Shown here piece by piece: positions 39,082-54,000 of a stretch of DNA of 64,000 bases (positions are counted from its first letter, which is position 1; every line of letters begins with the position of its first letter). The notes beneath the pieces are model-generated. The model saw nothing but the letters and a program-made list of their open reading frames with translations, had not been told where the DNA came from and searched no databases. Location of the stretch: assembly GCF_001522545.3 (NCBI RefSeq), contig NC_031774.1:18376424-18440423 (forward strand), in the 5' to 3' direction. The stretch comes from Parus major. Lineage: Eukaryota > Chordata > Aves > Passeriformes > Paridae. Position numbers and translations under genes: made by a program.

Positions 39082-42000
39082 AAACTGGAAGAAACTGGAG
39101 CAGAAGTAGTAGTGGTAAAGATGAAATGGAAAGAGGGAGAATGAGCCTGCCGGTGGGAGGAAGGAGCTTGGCTGTTAGCACTGGAGAGGCTGCCAGAGCC
39201 CCATTGCCAGGTAGGGCTCTGAGACAGGGCTCCTGTAGCTGCTGGCCAGTCCCAAAGGAAGAGACCTGCCTGCCCCTTGCTTTACATATCTACTGCGTAA
39301 ATTTGTAAATAAAGCAGTTTGAAGAAGGTCTTTGTGGAAGTTTATTTTCACTCAGTCCTTACAGTGTGTATCTTGGCAGTTTCCCAAAGCTACAAAGTAA
39401 CTAGACTTTATTAAGAGGTCACTTAAACTTTCCATCCTTGTTTAGTGGAAGGGTTAAGGAGCTGCCCTGGAAACCCTCAGGCACAGGGAGCCAACAAACC
39501 ATGGCAGGGGATTGTTCTGCAGTCTTTGGAGAAATGTGTGGAGATTCCTTATGTACTGGTGTTCACCACAATGAAAAGCCATTACCTTGAAAATAGGAAG
39601 TCAGAGAAAGGCTTAATGAGAATAGATAGCATCGTACAATTGAGGAAGAACTTTTTTAAGTAAATGCTTTTAAAACCACTGGTAGCTCGAGCCAAGGTTA
39701 AACAAAATGTTCATCCATATGTGGTGTATCTTTCTTTCCAGAAGATTTCCCATAATTTATAGGCATGAACTGAAGATAGCGTGAATATTGCAGTTATTCA
39801 TCTATCACCTAAACATGCATGAGGTCTGACTGTATCGAGAATGTGCCAGCAGTTGGAGATACCATGACATGCTGGTAGACAGATAAACACCAGAGAGAAC
39901 CATTACTCCTAAAATACTTGATGAAAAGATGTGGTAGTATTTGATAATGTTCATTCTGAATGTAGTTGACTGGTAGCAAAACACATTGTAGAGAAGCAGA
40001 GAAAAAGCAATGTGGAGTTCCTTTATAAGGAGAGGGTAAATCAGTCAAATAATTAAAAAGATTTTGACATTCCAAATGCTGTAAAAAGGCTTCTCCATCT
40101 GTTTTCTGGTCTTCCTCATCACATTTTTGTACCAAAACTAAGGGATAAGTGTTTGAAAATACAGTTAATATGGAAGATGATAATTCTCCCCTTCATATAT
40201 CATTGTTTGGTCTTTTATTTTCAAGAGAATACTATGTGAGAGAGCAAGGGAAGGAGTTCTGCAAAACTCACCTCTAAAATTGTTTTTTCCAGGACCAAGG
40301 CTAAATGTATGTAGTTATCTGTGGAATACACCTTCACAGAGAGGATAATGGTGAAACCAGCATGACCCATCACAGTAATCCTGCCTACTTTGAAAACAAT
40401 GCAACATTGCACTGGAACAATTAATGGTCTTCTGAACACACCATATTTTAGAATCAGCTGGCATCTGGGAGCGTGCTGACTTAATTTGTCAGCATTAAAC
40501 CAAATTGTTAAAATAGAGAAATGGAAATTTCCAACTTGCTAGAAGGCAGAACACATCCACAGCCTATTTTGTTCTTTGCCTTCACCTGCCAGGGTTTCTC
40601 TGTGACAAACCTAGTGGTTTGGGCCGTTCTCTGTGTGCTACCCACGACTGTAGGTGGGAAGCCAGTTTGGTGTAGTTGCTGGTCATTTTCCAGGAGTCCA
40701 TCGCCTCTTAACAGTCCTTTCCCCCTCCCAGAGAGGTAATAATAATTTCAAAGCTATCAGACACTGTAATTATCAGTGGCCGTTCTGGGTGCTGCTAATA
40801 GTAGTGGCAGAGGTTGTGTCGGTGCTGTGTGTTTATCGGTTTCCTCCCCAGTGCCTCAGCAGTAATATCAGTAGCAGCTGGCTGTGATTTCCCTCCTCCC
40901 GGAGCTGCCCCCGCCCAAGGGACGGCGGAGCAGCTCATCATATGAATGAGTTTGCAGGCACTAATGTGAAGTGGCAGCTGAGAAAAAGAGGAGTTTTCCT
41001 TGGAGAATCTTTCCAGTCAGACAGAAAGTTCAGCTAATTGCAATTTAAAGTTCAAACCTCCATGACTGTTTCCTGCCTAATGGAACCTGCAGTCATTTTT
41101 TGAGCCTGTGCTTTCAATTAGGAACATAATTGAACTTTCTTTTGTAAGCAATGGCTTTGGGACTTTCCAGTTCCTCTACAGGACAAAACTGGCAACTGTA
41201 TATAGTGCAACATTCTTATTTTGGTATGATAACCTTCAATTCTCATCTTGTGAAACATTAAAAAAAAACCTGCCCCAAACAACAAAAAAACCCAAAAAAC
41301 CCAAAAGGAATTGAAGAATAATCTACAGTTTTATTCATTGAAAACATGAAAGCACAAGCAGGGTATGCTAATTCAAAGTAAAAATCACAGAAAAGACCTG
41401 AATTCTACTTATATTCGGAGTTTGAAAAATACTTTGCTTCACTTTTATTTTTTTTTTCTTTTCTGTTGATGATTGATGTAGAGTAGTAGCTGGAAACTCT
41501 GAGACTGTGTTGTGTCTAAAAAAAAAAAAAAAAAAAAAATCGCCAGACATGCAGCAGCTGTGTTAAAACTTCCATCTCTTTCTGCTAATGATCCTGTTCC
41601 AAGAGCAGTGTGAGAGGGTTGTGAAAGAGATCGCCAGGGTACATACTGACAGCTGCGTAGGAAAAGGGCATTAGCCTGCAATCCTCAACTTCACAATTAA
41701 TGTCTGTTTTACTAAATACCTGCTTTCATAAATAAGATGCTGCCTCTGACAGAATATATAATAGTAAAAAAAAAAAACAACAAACCTGCCATGGCATAGC
41801 TTTTGTTAATTATGTATGTCTCACAGTGACAGCGTGTTAGCAAAACAGGTTCTCAGAAGTACATTTCCCTAGGGGGCTTTTTTATTGTTATTTTTGTTAA
41901 TGGATAGGTGTCTGTAAAGAAGCAGGGTGTGGTGTGTGTGGGTAGCTGTAATGAATAGTTTCTTGCAGGTTTCCCATACAGAAGGGAGAGGTTAACTGGA

Positions 42001-45000
42001 GCTCGGTGGATGTTCCGTGGGCACCCAGGCCCCTGAGAGCAGATGTGAGCGAGTGCACAGGGGGCAAGCGAGCTGCTGGCCAAGCTGGTGTCTGAAAGCT
42101 GAGCAGCAGCCTTCAGCTGGCAGCCTCTCAGAGAGAACCTGGCTTTCCAGCAGGAAGGCGAGGTATCAGCAAGGGCCTGGGATAATGCGTGCCAGGGCAG
42201 CGAGGCTGCGGCTGTGTGCGGGGAGCGCTCTGAGCCCACATGCCCACCCAAAACAGCCTGAACAGGCTGGAATACACTCCTCCTTCAGCATGTAAATGTG
42301 GCACTTCAGCTCGAGGGGTGCTTGTGATGGGAGTCATTTACCTACTCTTTGCCATCGGCCAAGTCACATCTTTGAGACAAGGTGGAGTGTCCCTCGTGGA
42401 ATGAGATGGGGGAGTGACACAGTATGTCACTGCTAAGGACATCCAGGTCTTCCCAGCTCCATCCTGGTGCTCTGGATAGAGCTTCTGCACAAGGAATATG
42501 GAATAGTTAACCAGGCAGGTTCGAGGGAAAGTAGTATTTGCCAATTACAAAGAAACATGGTCCATTAATAATGAAGACACTGAGGGTGTGGCCTGAACGC
42601 ATCTTTCACTCACTCCCTTGTTCTTCCTCCTCCTGCTTGATTAGGTGGCCTTCATTATTTACATGTCCTTTCCCTTTTCCATCACTTACACAGGTGTGAA
42701 AACGTAGAAGAAAAGCCTCCTTTGCTAATGAGTCTTCATATTTATAAATGTAGGATCTTGTTCCCTGTTCCTATATGCTGCTTATTTTGACATATAGGAA
42801 CACATAGAACATGGAAGTGAAATATTTTGTTTAAATCAATTTCACCAGTAGCAGTGCTGTAAAAATCAGATAAAACTTTATTGCTCTGACTGTTTTATCT
42901 TGTTTACTTGTTTGTTTGCACACTGAGGACTGGCAGCTATTTTCAGTTTAATAGCAATTGTTTCCTGTTAGACAACAGTAAATGCAAAATAGAGCTTCCT
43001 TAAAGAGTTCTTATTCCATGCTTATCTTTTTATGATTAGGAATGTTTGAAGCAGTTTGCCAAGTGAGAACTGACTTACATCTGTTGCTCTACTGTCTACT
43101 TCTTTAGGTTCAAGAACTTTAGCATTTATTTAACAATGAGCTGAAGAATAGTGTCTTAAATGTAGTCAGTCTTGCTTCCTTTTTGAACCAATAGTTCCTA
43201 GTGATAGATACTGACTGTGTTACTGAAATTTTGGAGGTACTTGTACTTAAAGCTTGATGCTCTGGGAAAGGCTTTAGGGCTGGAGTGACTTGGTAGATTG
43301 TTATTAACAAAATAACACTCTTCCATTGCACTAGTCAGAGTAACTTTGTCTTCTTGTGAGGAGCAAAATCCCTCCTGGCGCAGAAAATAAAAATGTCTTC
43401 CTTGAGAGTGCATATTGAGCCATAAACTTTTAAACCCCTCTTTTCCAGAATGTAACCAAATCATTTTATAGCCTACTGAGAAGAGATACGTGGTGGTTCC
43501 AGTTCATCAGTGAGCGGGCACAGCTAAAGTTTCAGGGAAGCACTTAATCCCGTTGAAAATTCTTGTATTAAAAGAAGTAACTGCCAGACATTTTGAGCAT
43601 GTGAGACACATTCCCATGGTGACTGCCTAGAGGGAAGTTTCTTTCCTGCTTTTGTGGCTTGCCTCAGTAAAACCCTGGATCCATTTGCTCCCTGTTGTGG
43701 TATAAAATATTGCAGAGCTCTTCTAAGAGTGTCCGTGACGATTTTTGTGTCTTATGACAGTTCTACAAGATCAGTTCTATTCATTCATTTTTATTTTTTT
43801 TTCTCATTCTGATGGTTTAAATTTTTTGTCTGCTTTTTAGGTGGGAAAAGATTACAGTAGTTTTGCTTTATTTTCTTAACATATTCTTGACCTGCCAAGT
43901 CTCACACATTACCCGGTAGTGAGATTGTGCTCACACTGAACAGAACACAGCATTAACTGTTTTTTAAAAACAGTGGAACAGGGGAAATCTTAGAGCATCA
44001 TGGGAGAGTAAGATCAGCAGTTTTTCAGGTGATTTTGGAGGGCATCTCTTGGCATATATGCTAGGCAGTGTTTTCTGTCTCTGTGGGTTCCTGAGGATTA
44101 GAAAAAGCCCATTGTCCAGTTTTCCAGGAGGAGACATCCTGTGAGTAGGAGATTGTTAAGACCAATGACTAAATCTAAATTTGTTTTCTGATAATGCTTT
44201 GATGGGAGCTCGTTTTAATTCAGGTAGTACATGTAACAAGTAGTTCATGTTTCTTCCTGGAGCTGGAGATCATTTTTCTTCTTCGTCTTCTATATTTCTT
44301 AACAAGTCCTACTACTTATATATATGCCAGTGGGGACAAGACCTATTGTAAATTAGTGCAGCATGAACACTATATGGCATAAAGAGGAGTGCAAGACTGG
44401 CAAGATGTTGGAACATCTTTAAGTGCCCTTAAAGAACAGTAGAATTTCTATCCAAAATTTTGCGTTTGCAAATAAATAAACTTTTAAATTATTTCTTTTG
44501 TTGAGCAAAGGAGGAAAAATTTAAAAAGCTCTCTCCGCCTGATTAGGCTACTCTTCAAAATAAAATATAAACAATGTTATTTGCTTCAATTGCTTCTGTG
44601 TTATCACAAACTCATTTAAAAAACATAGCATAGCTACAGCATTGAAAGTCTTGGGCCCAGTAAGATTTATGATCCATTAATAACCTATAGAAGTATTTAC
44701 TGATACATTTACTGTTGTTATGGTTTGTGTTGCAAAACACATCCAAATCTTCAAAGCTCGAGGTGGACATTGTAACAAAAACAAGTAGTCTTTCCTCAAT
44801 TTATCTTACAGTACCTTAAACACTCAAACATTTCAACACCAGCACATGTCTGAGATGTATTCCTTCTGTTTGTCACCTGCTGGATTCTCCTGACTACTGT
44901 CAAAGAATTTGAATTCTTGAAACAAATTTGACATCTTAGGCTTTCTCAATGTATCACTTCAGAAACAGTGTCTCTGTTGAAATTTTGTTCTTTTTTTTTT

Positions 45001-48000
45001 TTTTTCTCACGTTGCACAGAGTTCACATAAATATTACAACATTTGGTCAGGAGGGAGTTACCTTATCTGTTGGATTTCATCAGAGTTGGAGCAGTCAGTC
45101 CGAATGCATTTAAATTACCCTAGAATTTGAAATTTGAAGTCTAGATGTAGTAGAATTTAACAGAGAAAGAATATTCCCAATTGGTGAGAAAGAATTGAAC
45201 TGACAAATGTGCTGCCACAGAAAATAATGATTTGGGAGTTTTGTAGCCCATGGGAAGTCAGTCTTTTTATCCCCACCTCACAGGTAGGACAACAGAGAGG
45301 CAGCAATGTAGCTGTAAATAGAACATCTCCAAAGTCCCAGCCCCTTGTGCCATCAACAAGGTTAGTGCCTCTTGCTTCAGTTTCAGAAAGCAGGTATGAT
45401 TTCACATAGGGCTGTTTCAGATGAAAGTAGCATTATGATTAATCGTAAGAAAAATGTTCTTGTGCAAATATTATTCTACTGGATGGGAAATGAACAAGAA
45501 CACAGAGGACCAGAGCATTCTCTGAAAACTGTTACCGTAAAAACAGGAAACTATCTTCAGTTACTGTTTGGCAATCCATCCCTGAGTCTTGCTGTGCAAT
45601 CCTTCCTTCAGCCAAACAATGTGTGAGAAAATATTCCTTATGAGTAAGAGCGAGTGTTTTCCTAATTTTTGCAACACCTATACAACCAATTTTTTGAGGA
45701 CCTACACTGAATTTCTTAACAGTATCAGTCTCCTGTCTGACTTCATTACTCATAGTGCTCAGGTCATGCCATTTTATCAACACAGTCACAATCACATTAC
45801 TGTTGACTCACAGCAATTGCAGGGCTATGTATTGACACCTTTTTTCCACCCCTGATTTAACACAAATACATCCACAGTGATAGTCATGACAACATGACTA
45901 ATTGAAACCCATCTTGCACTTTTTAACTTACTGGGTTTGGTATCTTGAATTGATTTCTGCATTGGGAAGTAGCCTGGGATCCCCCCACTTCCTGAGAAAG
46001 TAATTTTATGAGTCAGGTGAATTAACAGTTTGTTATACCAAGACATGTTTTAAGGCTGTTCAAGGAAGACAAGAGGATCTATGCGTGGTTAGTAGCAAAT
46101 CACCTGGAAAAGTGGTTTCTCACTGCATCAGCTATTTCTGCTGTTCCTAAGGCATCACAGAATCACAGTATGGCCTGGGTTGGAAGCGACTTTATCATGT
46201 TCACACCCTCTGCCATGGGCAGAGATGCCACCCTCTAAATGAGATTGCTCAGGGCTCCATCTAACCTGGTCTTGAGTGCTCCCAGAGCTGGAGCTTCTCT
46301 GGGCAATCTGTTCCAGTGCTCCTCACCCTCACAGTAAGGAACTTGTTCCTAACATCAAATCTAAATCTCTTCTCTTTTAGTTTAAAACTGTTTCCCCTTG
46401 TCCTATCACCATCTGCCTGTGAAAAAAAACCCTATCCTTTCTTTAAAAAACCCCAACCTTTAAGTATTGCAAGGCTGCAGTGAGGCCTCAGTGCCTTCTC
46501 TTCTCAGGGTTGAAGAATCCCAGCTCTCTCAGCCTCTCTCTGTAGATGTGCTCCAGCCCTCCAGTCATTTTCATGGCCCTCATCTGGACCTTCTTCTCCA
46601 AGAGGTCATGTCCTTATGCTGGGCACCCCAGAGCTGGCTGCAGCACTCCAGCTGGGGTTTTAGGAGGGCAGAGTAGAGGGATGGAATCACTTTGTCCTGC
46701 TGGCCACATTCCCTTGGATGCAGCTCAGGATGCTGTTGGCTTTCTGGGCTGGGAGCACACACAGGTGGCTCATGTTCAGCTTTTCATCCATGACAAATCC
46801 CAAGTCCTTCTTGTCAGGGCTGCTCTCAATGAGTTTTAATCCCAGCCTGTACTCTTATGTCCTGGATGGATGCTTTGTCTAGTGCTCATGATAAACCACT
46901 TGATGAATTTTTATCCAAGCAATATCCTTGGTGAGGTAAAAAATATTGTGGTGCTTTATTAATTAGTAACTGTCCCAAATTTTGTATTTATTAAGATAGC
47001 ATATTCCCAAACTGATGTTTGAATTGATGCTTGCTCAAAATGAATCCCATGTCATAGAGCTCAATGTACCTGAACTGAGGTCTGCCACTGTATCATTTAC
47101 CATTCAAACGTGGATTTAGCTCTGGAACTTTTTGTAAAATCCAGCAATATCTCATTAAAAAAATTACTGGAATCAATGAGCATCACAACAAAATCACTGG
47201 CTTCACAATGATTGCGGCACTTTTGGGAAACAATGATGCTTCACTATTTGAGGATGATTACATGCAAGCAATGGTGCATTGCCTTTATGTATCTCCACTG
47301 CCTAAATAAATGTAGGAGTTAATGTAGTATTTGAAATAACAGAATATCAAGGCCATACTGTCAATGCCTGTTTCTCATTCTTCCCTCAAGCAAGAGAATC
47401 TTCACTACCCCTCATGAATTGTTAAATTTAAATAAACATTTTTTTATATGGAAAAATATCGCTATTTCCATCATATGTGTGATAGCAACAGCATTGTGTA
47501 CATATTCATGTTTATTCCAAACTCTAATTATTAAATGTGCCTTTTTATGAAACCAGTTCTAAAAGACTCATAACTAAGACTGTAAGAATAATTAAATTAA
47601 TTTAACTGCTCATGTAGCTTAGTGTATGAATAACTTGCATATATCTTAGAAAAGTTACTTGCTAGTCAGCATTTTCAGTAAAAACGCCAAGATTCTTGAA
47701 ACCTTAGTGTATGGGTGGATAGATTCATAAAGAGTCCAGAAAATGGAAATATTTTGCCACCAAAAATTCCAGGAGGAGTTGCTTGCTGGCCTAGGCAATC
47801 TGGTTACAGGCTATGGGATCCCTGTCATTCTTGTATCAGGGGAAAAACAAAGGGAGTAGTGGATGTGACAATATTCTCTTCCATCATCAGAACCTTGCAT
47901 AAGAACTTTCCCTTTGACTTCTACAGATCGTGTCCTACATTGTGAGGCATATTTTGAGCAGCCTTCCTTTTTTTCAGTATGTCTACCAGAGTAATGTTAT

Positions 48001-51000
48001 CTTCGTTTTAACTGGCTGGCTTTCAGAGCTTTGGAAAAGATTCCTGAGGTTCCTTTCTTTGATTGGATAAGTGACAGAGCAGCAAATAGGAGTAGGGCCC
48101 TTTGAGCTCCAGGCTGGGGACCTGTCTGCTGAGCCACTCTGTGTGTCAACTGCTTTTGTCCCAAACAACTGAATCAGCCAAACAGTGAAAATCAGACTCT
48201 TATTCTTCAGCCTTGTTTCATGTGTTTCTTCACCTGGATTGCATGGAACTGATCCCAACTGATTGTCCTCCCAGCCCTTGTTACTCAGCCTTTGGGGTTA
48301 GACTCCTCACTGTACAGCCTGGAGCTCTCCTCGTATTGGCAATGATGATTATGTTTTCATCATTTCGAGGGGGGCATATCAGATAACTAATTGCAGACTA
48401 AGATATCACTGCCTGCAGTTTTTCCCCCGAGGTGCTGTGCAGCTGTACCACGTTCTGCTGGAGTCTGAAAACTTTCAGCTCCCTATTGGATGAGACTATT
48501 ACAAAAAGACTAATATTAATGTCAGCAGCAAGGAGATTTGTCATAAGTGATGACACAGTATAGGCTCGCTCAGGATGTTTACCAGAGCAACAGTTGCCAC
48601 GCAGATAAAGTATGATTGCAAGATGTATTAGCAGATTCTTTTCTTCCTACAGCAACTGCTGAGGACTGAAACATATTTCTTGTACTTACTTGCATTTTGA
48701 GTGACTCTGTGAATGCTTGATTTATTAATAGCACTACCCCCACACCCATTGTTTTAAAGCAGTAGCCAGGAGAGCTCTCAGTGAAGAAACTGGAGATTTT
48801 TTTCCATCAGTAACCAGATACAGAGACAATGACTTCGGTGATCAGTAGGCAGAGTCATTAGGAACAACAGTTTAGAAGAAGGTCAGCAGCTTGAGCTTTG
48901 TCCCACATCCCATTTCCAGTGTGCACTCCTAGAAGTAAGTCAGAAATGCAAGGAATACTTGCTAATTTTTGTTGGAGAAAGGAGTGCTCCCACAGCACTG
49001 TATCCCGCTCTGGCCTCAGTGCATACCTCAGGCCACATTTCTTTTTCGATGCAGAGATCCACGCCAGCCCACTTGGACCTCAAGGTTAGCATGGCTGTCT
49101 CATGACTTTTCATGCAGTTAGCAGCACGCAGGAAACTGAGAAGGCTACACTCTTATTTGCTTTTTTCAGACTGAATTACTAGGTGCCCAAATATAAGTGG
49201 GTAGCAGGAGCAGCTTAGGCACAACTTCAAAGCTCTGAGTCTACACCTTTGGATCTGTGGAGAGTCATCTTCACTTTCTTGTCACCACACCCAGCTACTA
49301 AGAATACTTTGTCTCTATTTATAGCAGGAACTCCTTACAAACATGCAGGTAAATCCCTTTTAAAATGTTTTCCTGGACGTTGCAGTCTAAAAAGCCAGGT
49401 GTGCAGAGAAGTTTTCCCTCCCTGAATATCAGCTATCTATTAGAGATATAATTATGTGGAGTTTTTCTCCTGCATTAAAATTTTCAAGGCTTAGAACTTT
49501 TTTTTTTTTATGCCAAACTGAAATGAATATATGACTTTTTAAAAAAATCCCTGAGGGAAAATTTTGTCTGGGTTCCTTGAACCACCTACATTTTTATTGC
49601 AGCCATATAAACATTTAAACCTAGCTTTCTTAAGTGATTTTATTTTGTGCAAATGAATTATTTTAATTTTAGAATTAAACAACCCCCTTATTTTGCTTTA
49701 TCTAAGTATCTACAAGGAATACTTTGAAAACCAAAAATATGGTTTATTGCCACTAAATCTGGAAATGTATTTCCTGTAAACCATTGCAGGTTTCACAACT
49801 TGGCAATACTCCAAGGAAAGTATTTCATCGGACAACTCCCAAGAATCTGTGAGCACTTACTTTCACTGTCACTTCTTGGAAAAGCCTTGCTTATGGCGCA
49901 GGTGGTCTATTTCCAGAATTGTTTCTCTGCTTTCTTTAGAGAATGGTGTTTTGCAGAACAAGAATATTGTAACTGGAAGAGCACAAAACCAGCCACACTT
50001 CATGATGATACATGTGGCTTGATCCTTGTCGCTTTTGTGTTGGGATGGTAAAGGAATGCTTGCTTCATTCACCTGGGTCTTGCAAATTTGACTTCTGAAT
50101 TTTGATCAGTGTGTAGTCATCCCAATTTTGAGTCCTATTTTCCCAGCAGATTCCCTTTGCTCATCAAGCCCCAAGGGATTCAAGTATAGGTGTGTTTTAA
50201 TGATGTCGACACGTGTCTATTAGTAACTGTGGCTGGGATTAATGAATCATTTTACATAACCTAGCAAACAGCTATCCAGTGGTTTTCATCACTGACTTGG
50301 GCTTTAGTCCAACTTCTGACATAAAGGTAAAAGCCTCTGTATCCTGTTACAGTTGCCTGGGCTGTGAGTTGCTTGAGTGAAATTTTTTACTAATAGACTC
50401 TAAAAAAAAGGTATAATACTCAGCAAATAATGCCTTCCAGGCCCATGTGTGTTGTAGTGTATTAGGTAATCACTGAAGGATATTTTTTGTACATTTAAGT
50501 TCTCGCAGATGTCAAAATGGCAGTAATCTGACTAACATTGACAAAATGTTTTGGATCCTGAAATGTTTCATGAATCCATCCTGTATGAAATTTTGTATTC
50601 AAAGGCCATTTCCTCAAGTCAGAAGTAAAATATGCATTTATTTAGCATATGCATTAAAAATATGCATCTTATTTAGCCATGAAGTAGTTTTCTTGAGAAA
50701 CAGTTAGAAAACCAGGCATAACTAGAGATAGGTTTGAACTCTGGATTGTCCAGACCTCCCCAGGTTTTAGGACTCGTATGGCCTGAAGGGAAATCGTAAT
50801 TACTAGGATTTTCTTTTAAACGTATTTTAATCTGTTTCTAGTATGTTACTTTTTGTTATGTCATTACTAGCATACATTTAAAGCAGGTGATGATATTCAA
50901 AATGCAGCTATCAGTGCTAAACTGGTGGTTGTTCCTGTTCAGAAGTGTCGGTACAAAACTCAATGATCTGTGATTATAAGGAAACATTTACCAGTGTATA

Positions 51001-54000
51001 TCTGCCTAGAGCTAGAAATCAGTTTAATAAATTTAGAACCAAGTTCTTACAGTAAATGTAAATCCTATTTTCTATTAAAACAAAGAGAATGAAAACTATA
51101 TGCACTGTCAAACCTCTAGTTCTCTCCCTGTTGTCAGCCCCAGTTTAGCACATCCTGGTGGCCTATCAATCATCTTGAACCACAAACAGAAAAGGAAAAT
51201 CCCCACCAAAACATCCCCCTAACATTTCCTGGTTGCCATGCAATTCAGCGTGCGGTTTTACCAAGAAGTCTGTTAACACGTACAAGTCTTACACATGCTT
51301 TCGTTCAAGTGGGCAGGGTGTTCGCAGATCTTCCACTTGGTTTGCNNNNNNNNNNNNNNNNNNTTTTTTTTTTTTTTTCTCAAATACAAGACACCTTGAG
51401 AATGAAACCCCCAGGTGGTCTCTTGAAAACAGTGAAAAGCAGGGAGTAGTGCATGGGATATCCATACAGCATACCAAAAATCTTAATGGAAAATCAATGC
51501 CAGTGGGAAGAGTTAGCATGAGTCAGTGTTACTCATTGTACATAAGGGTTGCAGAATCAGGGTGGAAATGGAAATTGCACCTGGTTTCTTACAGTGACAG
51601 TTTCTAACAAGCCTCTCCTATTAATTATCAGGGTGTAACTCACACTTCTCTGACAGGACAATGCTCTTTAGCCCGTGTGAGGCGATTCTACCCTACCAGT
51701 GAGCTCTAGCTAGCAAATTGTGTGGGGAACCAAAGTTAGTGATTTTGGCTGACAAATATTAATTAAACCTGATTTAGATATGTGAATGAGGATAGCAGAG
51801 AAAGGTTTGCATGCAGCTGCTTGAGAGAGGGCACCAGAACTTCCAGCAAAGATCGGGAGAAATGGCCTATATGGAAGTTTATATTTTCCATGCTCATAAA
51901 GCTCAGCACAGACAGGAGCATTCCATGGCTTTGGTTTGTGCCACCCAATCTCATGGTCTGGGTGAGATTAATGATTATGACAATCCCATGTATTTTGTTT
52001 GCCTTCTTCAAGAGCTATTATTAAACAGCTGTAGCAAGTCATGTGGACGAAGGAAGAAGGGATTGTGTCCTATCAGGCCCAAAACCAGACACCTCTAAGA
52101 GGGGGAAGGAGGGAAAGTTTGCGTGCTGTTGGTGATTTCACTGTGAGTCTACTCTGAGTCAGCCCCTTTGAAGCTTCAAAAACGTTAAAAGGATCAGCAA
52201 CAGCTTGTCATGCAGAATGAGTTTTACATTGCCTTGACACTTGGAGCACAATGAAAATCCATCTTCTGGATAACTGTGTTAAAGCCAGCTAAGTAATATC
52301 AACATAAAATTAATGGTTTTGACCTTCCTGCCCTATGGGAAAAGGTGAAATATGCATTTAAATTTAAATTTCACAGTCATGTTTCTTCCTTAATTCAAAA
52401 GGCCTCAGCATGGGGAAAAAAAAAATAAGGTATTAATTTAGTTTAGATCACATCATTTATTTTTGATATGGTATTTATTGGTGTGATGAGAATTTTTTTT
52501 CATTAGTTCAGTTAAGGGTCCCCATTGTGTGAACATTCAAATCTGAGGCTATACAGTAAAAATGCTTCGTTCCATGACAGCTCTGGGTTTGTATTTTTTC
52601 ATTTTTAAAATGTGGTAATTACTGCCTTCAAAGAGGAGATTCTGAATTTACGCAATTTGCTTAGACTGTGAAATACCATGTGAGTTTTGGGTACTGCTTT
52701 GGCCCTTTTTCTGTACTCAGCTCTTCACGAACAGAGTGTCTCTGCTAGAGCAGTGTTACTTTTGGAATAGTAGGCGTAGAAGATATCATCAGAGTGAAAT
52801 CAGAGATGCTGTCTCAGCATTACTTTAGGGCACAGTGCCAAGGAATTGGATGGCCTCAAAGCCACTTTTGAGAACTGGATTGCCACATTTTTGCCAGGGG
52901 TTTCCTGGACACCCATGTGATGTCTCATGCTGCACAAGCGAGGTTTCCTGTGTGTGCATGCAGTGCAGCTGGGCAGCACACGTGCAGTGAGCCTGGTACC
53001 TCCCAGCAGTGTCCTGGCGTGCAGGGTCTACTCAGGCTGAGCATTTCCACAGAAAATGTACACGTGTGTAGGCACGTAGCCCACATGGAGTTCCATTAAA
53101 CCTATTTGTGTAAATAAGCCTACCATTTTAAACAGCAGAAGTCTAAGTAATTGACTCTCTAAGTGGAATTCTGACTATGACTGAATCTCAGAGTGGTAAT
53201 AGAGCATAAATTGTATGGGTTGAGGCTTGACGACAGCTAAATCAACTCACTCTAAACAAAAGTGAACTTGACTTTATAATTCAATGAATCTAGGATTAAC
53301 TGCGATCAGATGGAACCCAAAGAAAGCGTATGCTGCTTTCACAGCAAAAGCTTTTTAGAAATTAGCCTAAAATTATCAGAAAAGATGTTGATGGATGCTC
53401 CAAGAAAATTTATCTCCAAAATCACTGAGCTTGTTACTTTAAGGTAATCAAATACAACTTTGTGATGTGATCCCATATTTAACATTAAGTCTTGGGTCTC
53501 ACAGAGTATATTTTATATTAGAATATAAGAAGGGAAAACTGAAGAGAAACCTTTTTCTTGTCTAGGTCATTTATGCTTAATACAGCTACTGACTGGACAA
53601 CTTCCAAGACAATGTCAGGCATCTGGAGCCAAAGTAGAAGTTGCTTGCATGACAGATGTGAGAACAGCTCCATCCCATAGTAGTTAAGGAGTGACAGATG
53701 GGCCATACGTTTTTTAAAGACATATGATAATAAAAGTATTAAAATTACTAAGAACTGTAATCAGCAAAACTGTCAAACAGCTCTGAAATAACGAATTTAT
53801 TTTGTCTAAATTAAATGTTTTTGTCAACCATTATACTGGGGAAGGGGGAATGGTTGGACAAAGGCAGTTTTTTCATTCTTTTTGTGGAAAGGCTATCCAA
53901 GTAGCAATAAAGATTAATCCTGTTGCCTATGGTACAAGTATTCAAGGTTGGATGCACAGCTTTAGAGCTCCTTTGGACAAGAAAGCAGCAGCACTATTGG

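Noticed and set aside
1107..52161. AP-1 consensus sites (for example 1107, 1180, 32456, 45804, 52155) as a regulatory array
   Set aside because: Their number across 64 kb is about what chance predicts for a 7-mer on two strands, and they are not clustered near the promoter.
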